From the NCBI GenBank assembly GCA_026874595.1, contig CM049313.1:74392659-74456658 (forward strand): a stretch of DNA of 64,000 nucleotides, in the 5' to 3' direction. The notes under the pieces are model-generated. The model did no database searches and was not told the origin of the DNA. It worked only from the letters and a program-made list of their open reading frames with translations. This document shows, piece after piece, positions 50,471 through 61,900 of this stretch. Origin of the DNA: Sipunculus nudus (lineage: Eukaryota > Annelida > Sipuncula > Golfingiida > Sipunculidae). Made by a program: the position numbers and the translations under genes. Position 1 is the first letter of the stretch, and the number at the start of each line of letters is the position of its first letter.

Positions 50471-53400
50471 CTTATACTGTTTTATAAGTTATTCTTTAAA
50501 ATAATACTGAAAATTCTTATGCTATTCAATAAAACATTCTCCAAATGAAGAAACTGACAATAATTGCGACTGAAGTATACTAAAATAAATGCTTCATTTA
50601 AACTGCAAAATTAACAATTTAGCAAGGAAAAGCTGTGCCTAATAATATACCAAATTGAATGATAAATGTAAAAGAATAATATGTTTGCAAAAATATTATA
50701 TGTGTATATGGGTAAGAGAAATGCCCTATTTTCCTAGATGTATACCTGTGGCTGATATAACACTAAAGCGATATGATTGTGAGTAACGTGCTAATGAAGC
50801 TTTCAGATGAATACATTAAATAATTAATAAAAAATTACACCATGGTTGATAGCAGTTAAATATAAAGGTGAACTGGTTCACCTGAGGCTATCTACAAGAG
50901 TAATATAATAAATGTGGAGCCTAATCTACAATGTAATTGATACAATACATTTTCAATATAATCAACCAATGACAGTGCATACCAGAATAACATACTTTAG
51001 TTATGAAAGGTATGTAATTGCACCTTACTACACCCACTTCTCTGCAGACAACAAGCCATAACACCAATCATAATTACCCAAAGATCACAATCGCAGACAA
51101 TGACTTGTGTTAATGATAACACAAATAAATTTAACAACCTACAAAAGCTTGCAAAATTGAACATTCACTTAATTATCTTATGTTACATAAACTGGTAATT
51201 CAGAGGCAGATTTATACCCTTACACCATCTTTGATATAGAACCAATGTGACTACACTAATAAATATTAGGCTATAATTTTAATTACAAACTAATGTCTAA
51301 GTTAATACTATATAAACAGCTTTATCAAGTCACAGTTACATGCTCATAGACAGATCTATCAAAGTTTGTTCATTAACAAAACATTGGTAGTAATATTTCC
51401 CTTCTTTTTCAGATATCTACCATACATTTATCAATCACTTGTGTTTAGCAGGCAACCCTATTAGTTCCTTCTTTCATCATGTCTCTCAATCATAAAATGC
51501 ATTTTACATATAGGCCAATGCCTATCCCATTTTAATTTTTAATTAATAAATCTTAAACAATTAACATACCATTATACTCTATATGTTTTTTTTTTTCATT
51601 TGCAAAATCTGTTACTGTAGCATCTTATAGGCAAGAGTGTTCAATCTTTTCGTGACAATAAAAATATACATATACAAACATATTAAAGTTCATAATGCAT
51701 TGATACTACCAAAATCCATTCTATTTTTGCTAAAGTAAATAATGAATCAGTAGAACTGGCAAGAGCCCCATGGGCCATTATACAACTGGACATAATATAG
51801 GGATCCAATACATGTTTATAATAAATGTCATGTGGACAAAAACATCAAAATATATGAATTAAGGAGAAATTATTAGAAAGTGTGTTTAGTTTTATTGATG
51901 TTTAAGCTTTCTTTAATTTATTGAGCTCAACCCCATTCGCTTAAACAATAAATGTTATTACCAAAGTAATCAATATAGTACTATTTCTTGTTTTTCTATA
52001 TAGAGAAATCATAGATAGGTACATGTAGGTCTCTTAAAAGTAGCCCATTCGGACACATTTTGAAAAAAAATGGCTTTTCAACTGATAGTGTTACACACTT
52101 GGACAATATATTTATCTCTCCTGAAATCAGTGTGAAAAAGTGTGCAATATTTTTGTATCCTTTAAATTATTTGTATATTATCGAGATCCATCATCTAAAC
52201 CATTTTCACCGAATAGCATGTGTGCCAATGAGAAAGTGTGGCACTGTAGTTCCCACAACTGCTACTAGATGTCACAACAATTATTGATCCAGATACATCA
52301 GATTTCAGCAAAATGGAAGGCCATGCTGATATAAATATATATTGAAATACAGACCCTCAGAAATAACTTTTTAGACTTACTTCAACATGTTTTTATGGGA
52401 TTTTCTCCATTTTACATTTGCAAGGTAATGACAAATGACATCTTTAATTACATGACAGATTTCAGTAAAGCAACATCCAAGGTAACGCTAAAATGCCCCA
52501 CAAAATCAAATGAAAGAATAGAAGACCAGGTATTACTGATACTTAGCTGGCTGGCCTTGTTCAGGATTACATTAATTATATGATGCACAGTATAAAATTT
52601 CCATTAAAATGTTAGTGTCAAAGATAGGTTTTGATATATAACAAAGACACACAACAACGTATTCAAGTCACTTTTTTGATTTACTGTAATGATTAATGTA
52701 ATCATTTACATCATATCTAACAGCATGACACCCTACTTTGGTATTATGTCATATTTAAATGGCAGTGTTGTTAAAAATTGCAGGAAAAGAAGTTCACATC
52801 TATTGTATGTAACATAACACAACATTCTACGTTAATCTGGTACATCCTCTCATAACCTCATAAACGAGACCGGTAAAAAACAATGAAAGTCTCCCTAAAA
52901 GTACAAATTCCAATATATATCATATTCAAGACAGTAAAATATTTCTCAAATATTCTCTTCAAATTTTCTTCTTCAAGCATTTGTCATTTTGCTCTGGGTA
53001 AAGGTTCAGAATATTTAAAGTCAGTGACTATTTAGAAAACAGTGACAACTGCTAATATATTTTAATATATTTCAAGCAGTAAACACTATCCTTTATTTTT
53101 TTAAATTGGTATATATTTTACTTTCTTTCATCTATCTGCAGTAAATATCTGTGTATCTATTTATTAGCAGTGGACACTATTTTGATATTTATAGTATCAA
53201 TTTTTATATAAATATTTCTTATTCATGTATAAGAATGTAAATATACATATGATGACTGTGCTGGCCATGCCTCTGCCTCTTGATATGATTTTTATCAGTA
53301 TTTCAAAGAGGTCCTTAACCCTCTTATTTTACTGAATAAACTTGTAAAACTGGTCATACTCAAAGAAATGAATGGCCAAATTTATTATCTCTAAATCTTA

Positions 53401-53482
53401 TGTTTTAAATGCTACTGACAACACTCTTAATAAGACATAGTACAAAAAAGCCCAAAAAGTTCAACTTTTTCCATAGAAAAAG

Positions 53483-53484
<2 letters not shown>

Positions 53485-53560
<76 letters not shown>

Positions 53561-53564
53561 GTAT
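53485..53564. repeat. (TA)n / (GTAT)n compound microsatellite
   Basis: TA run with one interruption, followed by four GTAT units. Confidence 0.95.
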
Positions 53565-53820
53565 ATCTCTCTCCTTCCACTACATATAATGCACATCTTA
53601 CAGTTACAGTGATAAATTCTAAAATTCTCATTACTTAAATAGAGTCAAGATATAATAAATGTTTAAATATATTTTCAATAACTGACAAATTTAAAATATT
53701 CATCATAAAAAATGCACAATACATCAAAAACCAGCAATCAATATCATCCAGTGCCTTGGGCCATCACTGACATATACATCTCATTTTGTAACTTTAAAAA
53801 AAATAAATAACAACACTTAC

Positions 53821-53984
53821 ATGTACAACTTTTTCTCCTTGAGAGAACAGTTTGTCTCCGTGACATGGGAGGTACAATCCCTCCATTTCATCTGATGAGG
53901 CTTGTTCCTGCAGGAGTTTCATTGATACAAAGTTCAATGCTGAGCTCTCAAACAAGATGTGGCCCAGCCACAATATGTAAGGAC
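53821..53984 (-). CDS. Isolated internal exon of an unrecognised gene
   Basis: On the minus strand, an acceptor (ATCAATAG|GT) and a strong donor (GTACAT|GTAAGTG) bound 164 nt, i.e. 2 nt plus 54 codons. The reading includes YILWLGHILFESSALNF and, further on, EMEGLYLPCHGDKLFSQGEK. Codon use is balanced, with GC-richer third positions in an otherwise AT-rich, stop-rich region, which is what a real exon looks like. It needs one base from an upstream exon and ends in phase 0. No partner exon could be found within several kb on either side, so introns must be long. The pyrimidine tract before the acceptor is only moderate. Family unknown. Confidence 0.5.
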
Positions 53985-56190
53985 CTATTGATTTTTGGTG
54001 ACCAGGAAATTGACATAAAGACATTTAAATAGCAGACCGGCTGCCAATAGTGATTGTGAATGCTTAGTTTAAACAGATACTTGTGAATATTCAATAAAAA
54101 AAGGTTTACTCGTGATTTCTTTTTCTATTAAAATAAGGATTTACTTGTAACATACACTCTAAAATTAACCAATAACACTTGCTTAAAGCCTCACAGGCCC
54201 AGGTGGCTATAAATAACTAAAGGTCTGAATTAGGGCATCAGGAGCTTTCAGTGGCTTTAGAGAAAGCTGTTCATCTAACCTTTCCCGTAGGATTTATGTG
54301 ATTTATGGATCACTGAGCTGACATATACACTGAAGGTAATTTCTGTTTAGAAAAAATCTTAAAATGTCTATGTAATGGAGGTACAACATTGTTTATCTAC
54401 AACCTGTTTGTAAACACAGCAAGGTTGACAAATGGAAAAACCATGTACCCTTATGTGATTGGTGGCAGCTTACATGTTGCTGGTTACAAAACTGCCTTTG
54501 TAAAACTCTAGTTCATCTTACTTGCCACAAGGTTTCCATGTTAAAAAGTTTTTTTTATCAGTTTGGCAGGTCCCCCCACTTGTTATAAACACATTGATTA
54601 TAACAAAATGAGCTACCTGTATAGTGGGACTGTTGTTTTCTGGTCTATATTTATAAAAGGTTCAAAGAATTATCTTTATTTTATATATGCTGGATATCTA
54701 AAAAGGCCCCTTTGTAATTTCTCCAAACTTCCATTGGAGTGGCACTATCTAGGCACCTGCTTACAGAAAGAATTCACTACAGCGGTTTTGATCAACACAG
54801 AATAAAACAGCATCAATACCATTTACCATAATAGTAAGCTGATGAAGCTGCCAAAGCAGCAATGAGAAATATTATTTTCCTAGCCTTGAATGAAAGAGAT
54901 TAACAGATCAACCTGAGCCACATTCAGCAGAACTCTTACTGGTCGGCTGGGAGAGCCCAGATTTTAAAAAACAAGTGTTTGTTAATCATGAGTATTACAA
55001 AGCACACAAATAAGAGCTTTGCTGATTTTATGTACAGCTCCATGAGTTATGACGTGGACATTCAGTTTTCATGGCTCCACTAGGACAGGTGCAGTAGACA
55101 AACATTTGTGGTTAATGACAATAATGTAAGTTGATAAAAAGCACTGAATACTATTCTTGCTGCACCTTAGAAGTTAGCTAGCATCATTTTGAAGGCAGAG
55201 GTTTTGGAACACATGTAGTTGTAATCCCCTGAAAGCCACTCGCAGTCTCCTGAGCTATTGTTCAGGTCTTCTGTTACTCATGGATAACACAATATAATTT
55301 ATAAAAATGGATGATAATTTATCAGTTATTGAGTGTTACTGATGTAAAAGTTTTAAGGGTATGTGCTTGGGATATTCAGTCAAACCAGGCGGAGTACAAG
55401 GTGTCATGTTCACTTGAAAATTAACACACCTCAGTGTTAAATTTCTGGGGAATGCATCTCAATGACAGCAGCTTCCTTTTTCCCTTAAACAGTATTTATG
55501 CACCATGCTAGAGATCTGCTGCCAAAATGGGTAACATAACATCACTGCATATTTACCCTAAACATACCCTGGCTGTTAATCAGAACCACCAAGTGATCAT
55601 ATTTGAAACAAACATCTTCAATGGCGATGTTGACCATGTGCACAATGAAACCTAATTTTATCCCTAAAATGTAAACTGATAACAAATTGGTGGATACAGA
55701 GTACACTGCCACTAAAATGATAAGGAATTTTTGAGAACTTTAAAATTTAAACAACAATAAACAACTGTTTCAAACCTTAAAAATCAATAAGACTAATAAT
55801 CAATTATAGTGCCTTCACCATAAGTATGCAATTAACAAATTATATTATTTGCCATCTACCTCATACAAAACATAAACGTCAGGCATACTGCTGGAAGCAG
55901 TTGTGTCACATACATCTACACATCACAACTTAACTACCCACTGATTAAAAGTCTGTTACTAATAAAGAAATGCAGCAAATATTGATCCACTAGCATACTG
56001 AGTCACAATGTAATACTATCACTTATGCAGGTCATCATGGCCAATGTGGACAATGATCAGATGCAATGTCACGGGAGATATCCAGTCATCTGTATCAGTG
56101 GCAGACAATGCTGGATGCAGATATGACATGTCATAGTAGGGACTACACTCACAAACAGTGGTCATATGACATATAACTCATTTAAATAAA
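53985..56190. other. Non-coding stretch
   Basis: AT-rich, with no supported gene or element. It may be intron of the gene with the exon at 53,821-53,984. Confidence 0.4.
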
Positions 56191-57873
56191 ACAAGTGGCC
56201 CATGGGCCATGACGCTCAGCTAGTTTTGACTGGGTGCTCATTTTTTATATTAATGTTATATATTGTCTGTAAGAATAGCATATGGCTACAGTTACTGTAT
56301 TGAAAAAATGGACAGAAAATAAAAATTTCTGGATTCATAGGAGCTGCCCAGGACCCCCCTGGATTTCACAATAGAAGGTTCCAAGGAAAATGGATACAAT
56401 TTGTACCCTGTCTGTCTGGGTGCTCAAAATTATGTTTCTGGTCCACAGCTAGCAGAGTATAGGTCACCATGATCCAATTTCAGGTTTCCAAGGAGAACTG
56501 CCAAGAATTTCCCTGAAACTCATTTTAGAAGAGTCTAGAGCTAATGGATACGATTTGTGCCTTGTCTGTCTGGGTGCTCAAAATCATTTTCAGCCCATAG
56601 GTCACACAATATAGGTCACCATGACCTTATTTCAGGTTTCCAAGGACACTTGACTAAGACCTCCCTGAATTTTATTTTAAAAGTTCTAGGCCTAATGGAT
56701 ACAGTCTGTGCCCTGTCTGACTGTTGGGGTGCTTATATGACATCTTTACTGATAGGTTGCAAAATATAGGTCACTGTGACCTAATTTAAGTTTTCCAAGG
56801 ACATTGGCCAAGGACAACTCAAAATGTTACATTAGAAGATTCTAGGCCTAAGGGATACAATGTGTTCCCTGACTGACTGTCTGGATGCTTATGACATCTT
56901 TTCCTATAGGTCACATGATACAGATCAAAGTGACCTAAATTCAGGTTTCCAAGGATATTTGCTTTGTTCCTCCCTAAACGTCACATTGGAGGATTCCAGG
57001 CCTAATAGATACAATTTGTGCCCCATCTGACTGTCTGGGTGCTCAAAATCATGTTTTTGGCCCATAGGTCACAAAAAATGGGTCACCATGTCCTAATTTC
57101 AGGTTTCCAAGGAGATCTTCCAAGAAACTCCCAAGATATTGTGTAAGAAGACTCTAGGCCTCACACATACCATTTGTCCCCATCTGACATTCAGGTTGTT
57201 CATACAACATCTTTTCCCTACAGGTTGCAGAATATAGGTCACAGTGACCTAATTTCAGGTTTCCAAGGATATATGCCTAGGAAGGTCACATTGGAGAATT
57301 CTAGGCCTGATGGATACAATTTGTGCCCCATCTGACTTTCTGGGTGCTCAAAATCATGTTTTCCGCCTGTAGGTCACAAAATATAGGTCACCATGACCTA
57401 ATTTCGGGTTTCCAAGGAGATTTGCCTAGGACCTCCCTAAATGTCATGTTGGAGGATTCATGGCCTTATCGATATAAAATTTGTCCCCATCTGACATTCA
57501 GGGTGCTCATTAGATATCTTTTCCCTATAGGTCGCAGAATATAGGTCACAGTGACCTAGTTTCAGGTTTCCAAGGATATATGCCTAGGAAGGTCACATTG
57601 GAGGTTTCTAGGCCTAATGGATACAATTTGTGCCCTGTCTGACTGTCTGGGTGCTCAAAATCATGTTTTCAGCTCGTAGGTCACAAAATATAGGTCACTA
57701 TGACCTAATTTTGGGTTTCCAAGGAGATTTGCCCAGGATCTCCCTGTACATACAGTAAGAAGTTTCTAGTTCTAAGGGTTATGATTTGTGCCCTGTTAAC
57801 TGCCGGAAGGCCGTACGCCGGACAAAGGGTGATGGCTATAACTCAGATGACTTACAGTCAGCTGAGCTAAAAA
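56191..57873 (+). mobile_element. Composite repeat family, copy 5, complete head to tail
   Basis: The cleanest copy. The head at 56,191-56,221 (ACAAGTGGCCCATGGGCCAT, then GACGCTCAGCT) contains the 14-bp palindrome TGGCCCATGGGCCA. The tail at 57,781-57,873 reads GATTTGTGCCCTGTTAAC, a short CCGG/GGAC string, GATGGCTATAACTCAGATGA and CAGCTGAGCTAAAA. The interior is a tandem array of nine units of about 154 bp (separate entry). Possible short flanking duplication AAAACA. There are no coding frames. Short inverted ends, a palindrome near one terminus, a central tandem array and no ORF recall non-autonomous Helitron/Helentron-like elements, but that classification is inference. Confidence 0.75.
56461..57706 (+). 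promoter_or_regulatory. Nine tandem ERE-type palindromes, six perfect AGGTCAnnnTGACCT
   Basis: Each ~154-bp unit carries an inverted AGGTCA pair spaced by 3. Perfect copies start at 56,613 (spacer CCA), 56,768 (CTG), 57,236 (CAG), 57,385 (CCA), 57,543 (CAG) and 57,692 (CTA). Copies with one or two changes start at 56,461, 56,922 and 57,080. AGGTCACAGTGACCT, seen twice, is the classical consensus estrogen response element. Many units also have another AGGTCA 14 bp upstream (a direct repeat with an 8-bp spacer). Function is untested: the motif may simply belong to the repeat consensus. Confidence 0.8.
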
Positions 57874-58044
57874 CAAACTCTTACAGTTGTCTTTTACAGG
57901 CACAGAGCTGAGAATGTTCCAACTGATGGAAGAAAGGTAATATAGTTTTTTTTGCATTGTTTCAATTCAAAACAACTATTCCCACACTCTCATTAGAAGA
58001 GCATGCTTGTCCCATGGTGGTTACTGAAGTATGGTACCCTGGTA

Positions 58045-58210
58045 TCCCTGGAAACGAACATCTGCTTCAGCCGGACATTCAGGTCAGCAGTTTGACAAAG
58101 TCTGGGTAAAATTTGGACTGTCAGGCTTAAACCTGCACATAAGGCGCCCCCCCATTCCTGGATTATTTTTTTAGGAGCAAATTTCTCGATGTATATGCAG
58201 AAATTTATGG
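58045..58210 (+). repeat. Dispersed repeat, copy A
   Basis: Aligns in the same orientation with 60,700-60,860. Shared blocks are GGAAACG, GCAGTTTGAC, CTCAGGCTTA/GTCAGGCTTA, CACATAAG and GGATTA, ending AACAAATTTCTCGA or AGCAAATTTCTCGA. No coding content. Confidence 0.7.
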
Positions 58211-58212
58211 TA

Positions 58213-58455
58213 TGTCCAGCTGATTTACCAAGGGTGATCATTATTATACACTTTACTTAGAGTCACCTGAACTTTGTCCAGCTGATGTACCAAGGCTGAT
58301 CATTATAACTCACTTTATTAAGAGTCACCTGAACTATGTCAAGCTGATGAACCAATGGTGATCATTATATGTTTTATTTACTTAGAGTCACCTGAACTAT
58401 GTCCAGCTGATGTACTAGGGGTGATCATTATAACTCAATTTACTTATCTAGTCAC
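58213..58455 (+). repeat. 62-bp tandem repeat, four copies
   Basis: The block TGTCCAGCTGAT (once TGTCAAGCTGAT) starts at 58,213, 58,275, 58,337 and 58,400. It is followed each time by a GGTGATCATTAT- or GCTGATCATTAT-type block and, between units, by AGAGTCACCTGAACT. It directly abuts dispersed repeat copy A. Confidence 0.85.
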
Positions 58456-58614
58456 ATTTTTTAAATACTGCTCTGAAACTTGCCACAACCATTTACTTAA
58501 GGCATGTGATTCTGTAGGATCTGACTGCCTGCAAGAGAAATCACACTGTGTCATGCCATGTTATATCTGCATCCAGTGTCCTCTGTAACACAGAGGTTAA
58601 TTTACAAAATTTGG

Positions 58615-58985
58615 TCAAGAGTCCCTAGCCTTACTGTTGACTGAACCATCTTCAGTGCTGGCAGTCTCATGACATGCGGAATCCTGGCTTATATCAGGCT
58701 TAGGAATGAGTGGATCTGAACTACTGCCAGCCTCATGGTGTGCTGGGCTTTCTTGACTGACTAGAACTTCTGACCTACAGCTAATTTCAGGGTTGAGTGC
58801 ATCACCAGAAATGCTATCATTTGCAGTGCTGATTTGTTTTTCTTGACTGTCACCAGTCTTTAGTACGACTGAATCTTCTGTTTTGCTTCCACCCTCTTGG
58901 CAGGCTGGATCCACAAGGCTGTTTCCACTTTTTGGCTGTTGTGTTATTGGCACTGAAACGTCTACTTGTTCTTCACTTGTCACCC
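58615..58985 (-). CDS. Arrestin gene: probable last exon, Ser/Glu-rich tail
   Basis: Acceptor TTATAACAGCAG|GGGTGAC; its two leading bases complete the codon left by the donor at 61,217 (G+GG). 122 sense codons, then TGA at 58,615-58,617. The content is acidic and Ser-rich with loose internal repetition (KTGDSQEKQIS versus KPDISQDSACHE). No domain is visible. Joining across the ~2.2-kb intron rests on phase and on the absence of any other obvious owner. Confidence 0.65.
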
Positions 58986-61900
58986 CTGCTGTTATAAATG
59001 CCCACACAAATATACATTTAAGAACTCAATTTATTTTTTTAAATATCACAACAGTTATTGAAATAAAATGAAAGAAACTTCATACTTTCTGAAAGTTGAT
59101 GATGTTAATGAATGGACCAATATAATATAAAAAATTACCTTTCACAATTATTATATCACTGGTAATGATAATGTAGAAAGTACTTACAATGTTGCAATTC
59201 TACATTTAAGTCAGTCTCTTAAGATCAAGGTGAACCCAATTCTGGTAAACTGATATTGAGTTCATGCAGTATGTACAAATCATCAAGAAAAGATGAAATG
59301 ATCTACCGTAACTGTTGTGCAATCTATTTAAAAATTATTGGGCAACGTAAAGACTCTAAGATTAATAAATTACAGGTCGATACTTTAAGTATTTTGCAAA
59401 AATGAAGATCGTCTGACACCCAGAATCGGCAGGTGCGCGATAATAGAACAGCCAAGGATTTCTCACACTTTCCGTCATTGCTTATTTATTTTAAACTTCT
59501 AATGATTGTTTGTGTCAGATATCAATTAAAACATGACCATTTAAGCGTGTTACTAAAACAGGATTGTTGCGGACTTCTCTACATTTTATATAATCTTAAT
59601 TGAAAAGAACGCGCAAAGTTGGGACCAAGTGAGTCGCCTGAAAAGGCCACGTGACAGTGTAAGCTGTCCTCAGCTTTGTCATATCCGTGGATCAAGGGCA
59701 GGAATTTAATTATCAGAGATTTTTATTATACATTCTGAGAAAACACAAGGCCGTAAATGACAGTTTTATTCAAGTTTTAATTAACTCCGGTTTTCCTTGC
59801 CTCCACAGACAGACCCCCTAATGAACAATTACATGCTATATAACTGCGTATATGCAGCGTAGGTATCCAGCATAGCAAACCGCAGAGTGACAGCACAGAA
59901 GCCAGGGCAACACATGGACAACACGTCAGTCGTTCTTTGATCAAACTCCGTTTTCCTATCTTTTTGATGAAAGTTTTTGTGAATGAATCATATTTCACAT
60001 TCTGTGGAGTACTAATTTTGACTAAGTCTTGCAGGTTTTGTGTTCATTTGTTCATAGCGATATGGATGTCAGGTTGAACTTCGGTCTATTTTTTTTCCCC
60101 AAGCTTTGCTCAGGGCCGTAGTCATTCACTACGATTTGGGGTGATTTTAAGTAGGAACTTCTGAACGGAGTGATAATTTCCCCCGCATGTAAGTACACAG
60201 GTGAACAGCGTGACCTAGTTTTGGGCTTCTTGGGACACGCAGCCATCCCCGTACCAAGTGAGCGCTAATCAGTGCTGTAATCAGCCATTTGTCACCTGTC
60301 TGTAGGTAGTTCAGATACCACGGCCCACAGGCTTTTACCATTTACATGTTTGCAAACTTACACAAGCACCAAATGTTTTTGTGGGGAAATACTGTAACAT
60401 AATTGGATGTCAAATACACAGGGGCCGATGCCCTGGATAAAATCCCAACTGATTACGCAATACCCGTGCCTCTTGCACTCGTACTTAATCGCCTGTGAAT
60501 GAAGCTCATTATAGCTAGACACAGGTCATTTCCTGGTTGTCATCAACCATGTAAATTGCAAACATTTTAATATACTACATTATCCAAATGAAAGAACAGC
60601 GTACATGGTCAAAATTTGAGAAAAAAAATATTCGGAAACCTCGTTAGACTGTATTTTTGGACCAAAAGGGGAACTTGTGTACCTGACTTCACTGGAAACG
60701 GATATCTAGTTGTCAATCAGTTTAAGACATTCAGGCCGGCAGTTTGACTAAGTTCTTGCAAAATTTTGCCTCTCAGGCTTAGACACGCACATAAGTTGAC
60801 TCCCCTTTCTTGGATTAATTTTTTGGGAACAAATTTCTCGACTTATATAGGTTTTTTTACGGTAGTGATCCTTTAAGTAGTGCTTTAATAATGTAAACTG
60901 ATTATTCATTGTCATTTGCTTCAACTATGATATGCAATGAAATCTCGCTAACAATACCACCTGTAGGTGTTCTTGTTAATGGGATGTTTTATGATGATTT
61001 ATATTAGTTAGGGACAAAAACAAGAGGTTGTCTCACTGGGGTGGTTGTGATAGTGGTGTGGCTGTCAGGTGAGATTTCACTGTGGGAAAAAACTACTTCA
61101 CACTGTCAGCCCATATTTTCTGTGTGAAAACCTGGATTATTTTCTAACTGTAAAGTAAGGATTCAGTCAATTTCCATGTAACACATTTGTACCATCAACT
61201 ACTTTGTGTATCTCACCTGATGGTTCTTCAGGGCTTTTCCTGCCTATTGTATTTTCTGATGGTGCAGATGGCGCCACCTGTAAGGGACACAAACCACTCT
61301 CTCCAAAGTCCAAAATCGCTGGTGACACTGGTGCGAATGGTGGGTCTCTCTCACCGATCCCATTCTGGGCTGCCATGACCCATTCTGCCTCTTGGACTTC
61401 ACCTCGCTCTATTGTATCTAACGTTGGTGCAGTGGGTGCGGCTGTGGGCTCCACTGTACTTGCCACGGCTATAATCTGAGTCAGTGTGTCCACAGAGGCA
61501 CCCAGTTTTCTTCTGCCCTGCCCCATGTCATCCACAGAGTCACTGTACATGGCTGACATACATGACTTCATGACCTTCAGGTTGATAGGTTCAGTACCAA
61601 TGTAAATATCTTTGTAGACTAGGATTGGTCGATATGGCTGGTCTTCAATTTCCGCAAGGAACTAAAAACATCAATAAAAACACACTATCAATAGTTTTAC
61701 ACTCTTCATTAATTATTTTTTTATTTAATTGCATCATAAGCTTCAAGGAAAAACAAATTATGATTGAAGCCAACAAATAAAAGAAATGAGCATGGAAAAT
61801 CTGGCTGACTGAAAAATTAGCAGTAATTTGAAAATTACAGTATGCTCTGGTACCATCCCTACAATTTAATTTAATGGTTACCCTTACTATGATTCCCGCA

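Larger units (their letters stand above)
48221..53820. other. Gene-poor AT-rich region
   Basis: No supported exon. It contains the GTGCA-rich degenerate array at 48,810-49,580, (TA)n at 50,434-50,469 and 53,485-53,564, and a lone partial family head at 51,757-51,785 (CCCCATGGGCCAT). Part of it could be intron or 3' UTR of the gene that owns the exon at 53,821. Confidence 0.45.
57874..58614. other. Intergenic stretch downstream of the arrestin gene
   Basis: Holds a dispersed repeat copy (58,045-58,210) and a 62-bp tandem repeat (58,213-58,455). The 3' UTR and poly(A) site of the minus-strand arrestin gene should lie here. Confidence 0.5.

Noticed and set aside
57993-58241. 82-codon minus-strand frame
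   Set aside because: It lies within the dispersed repeat that recurs at 60,700-60,860, where the frame is not kept.
61187-61479. Plus-strand frames over the arrestin tail exon
   Set aside because: Antisense shadows of the PTAP/PSAP exon.
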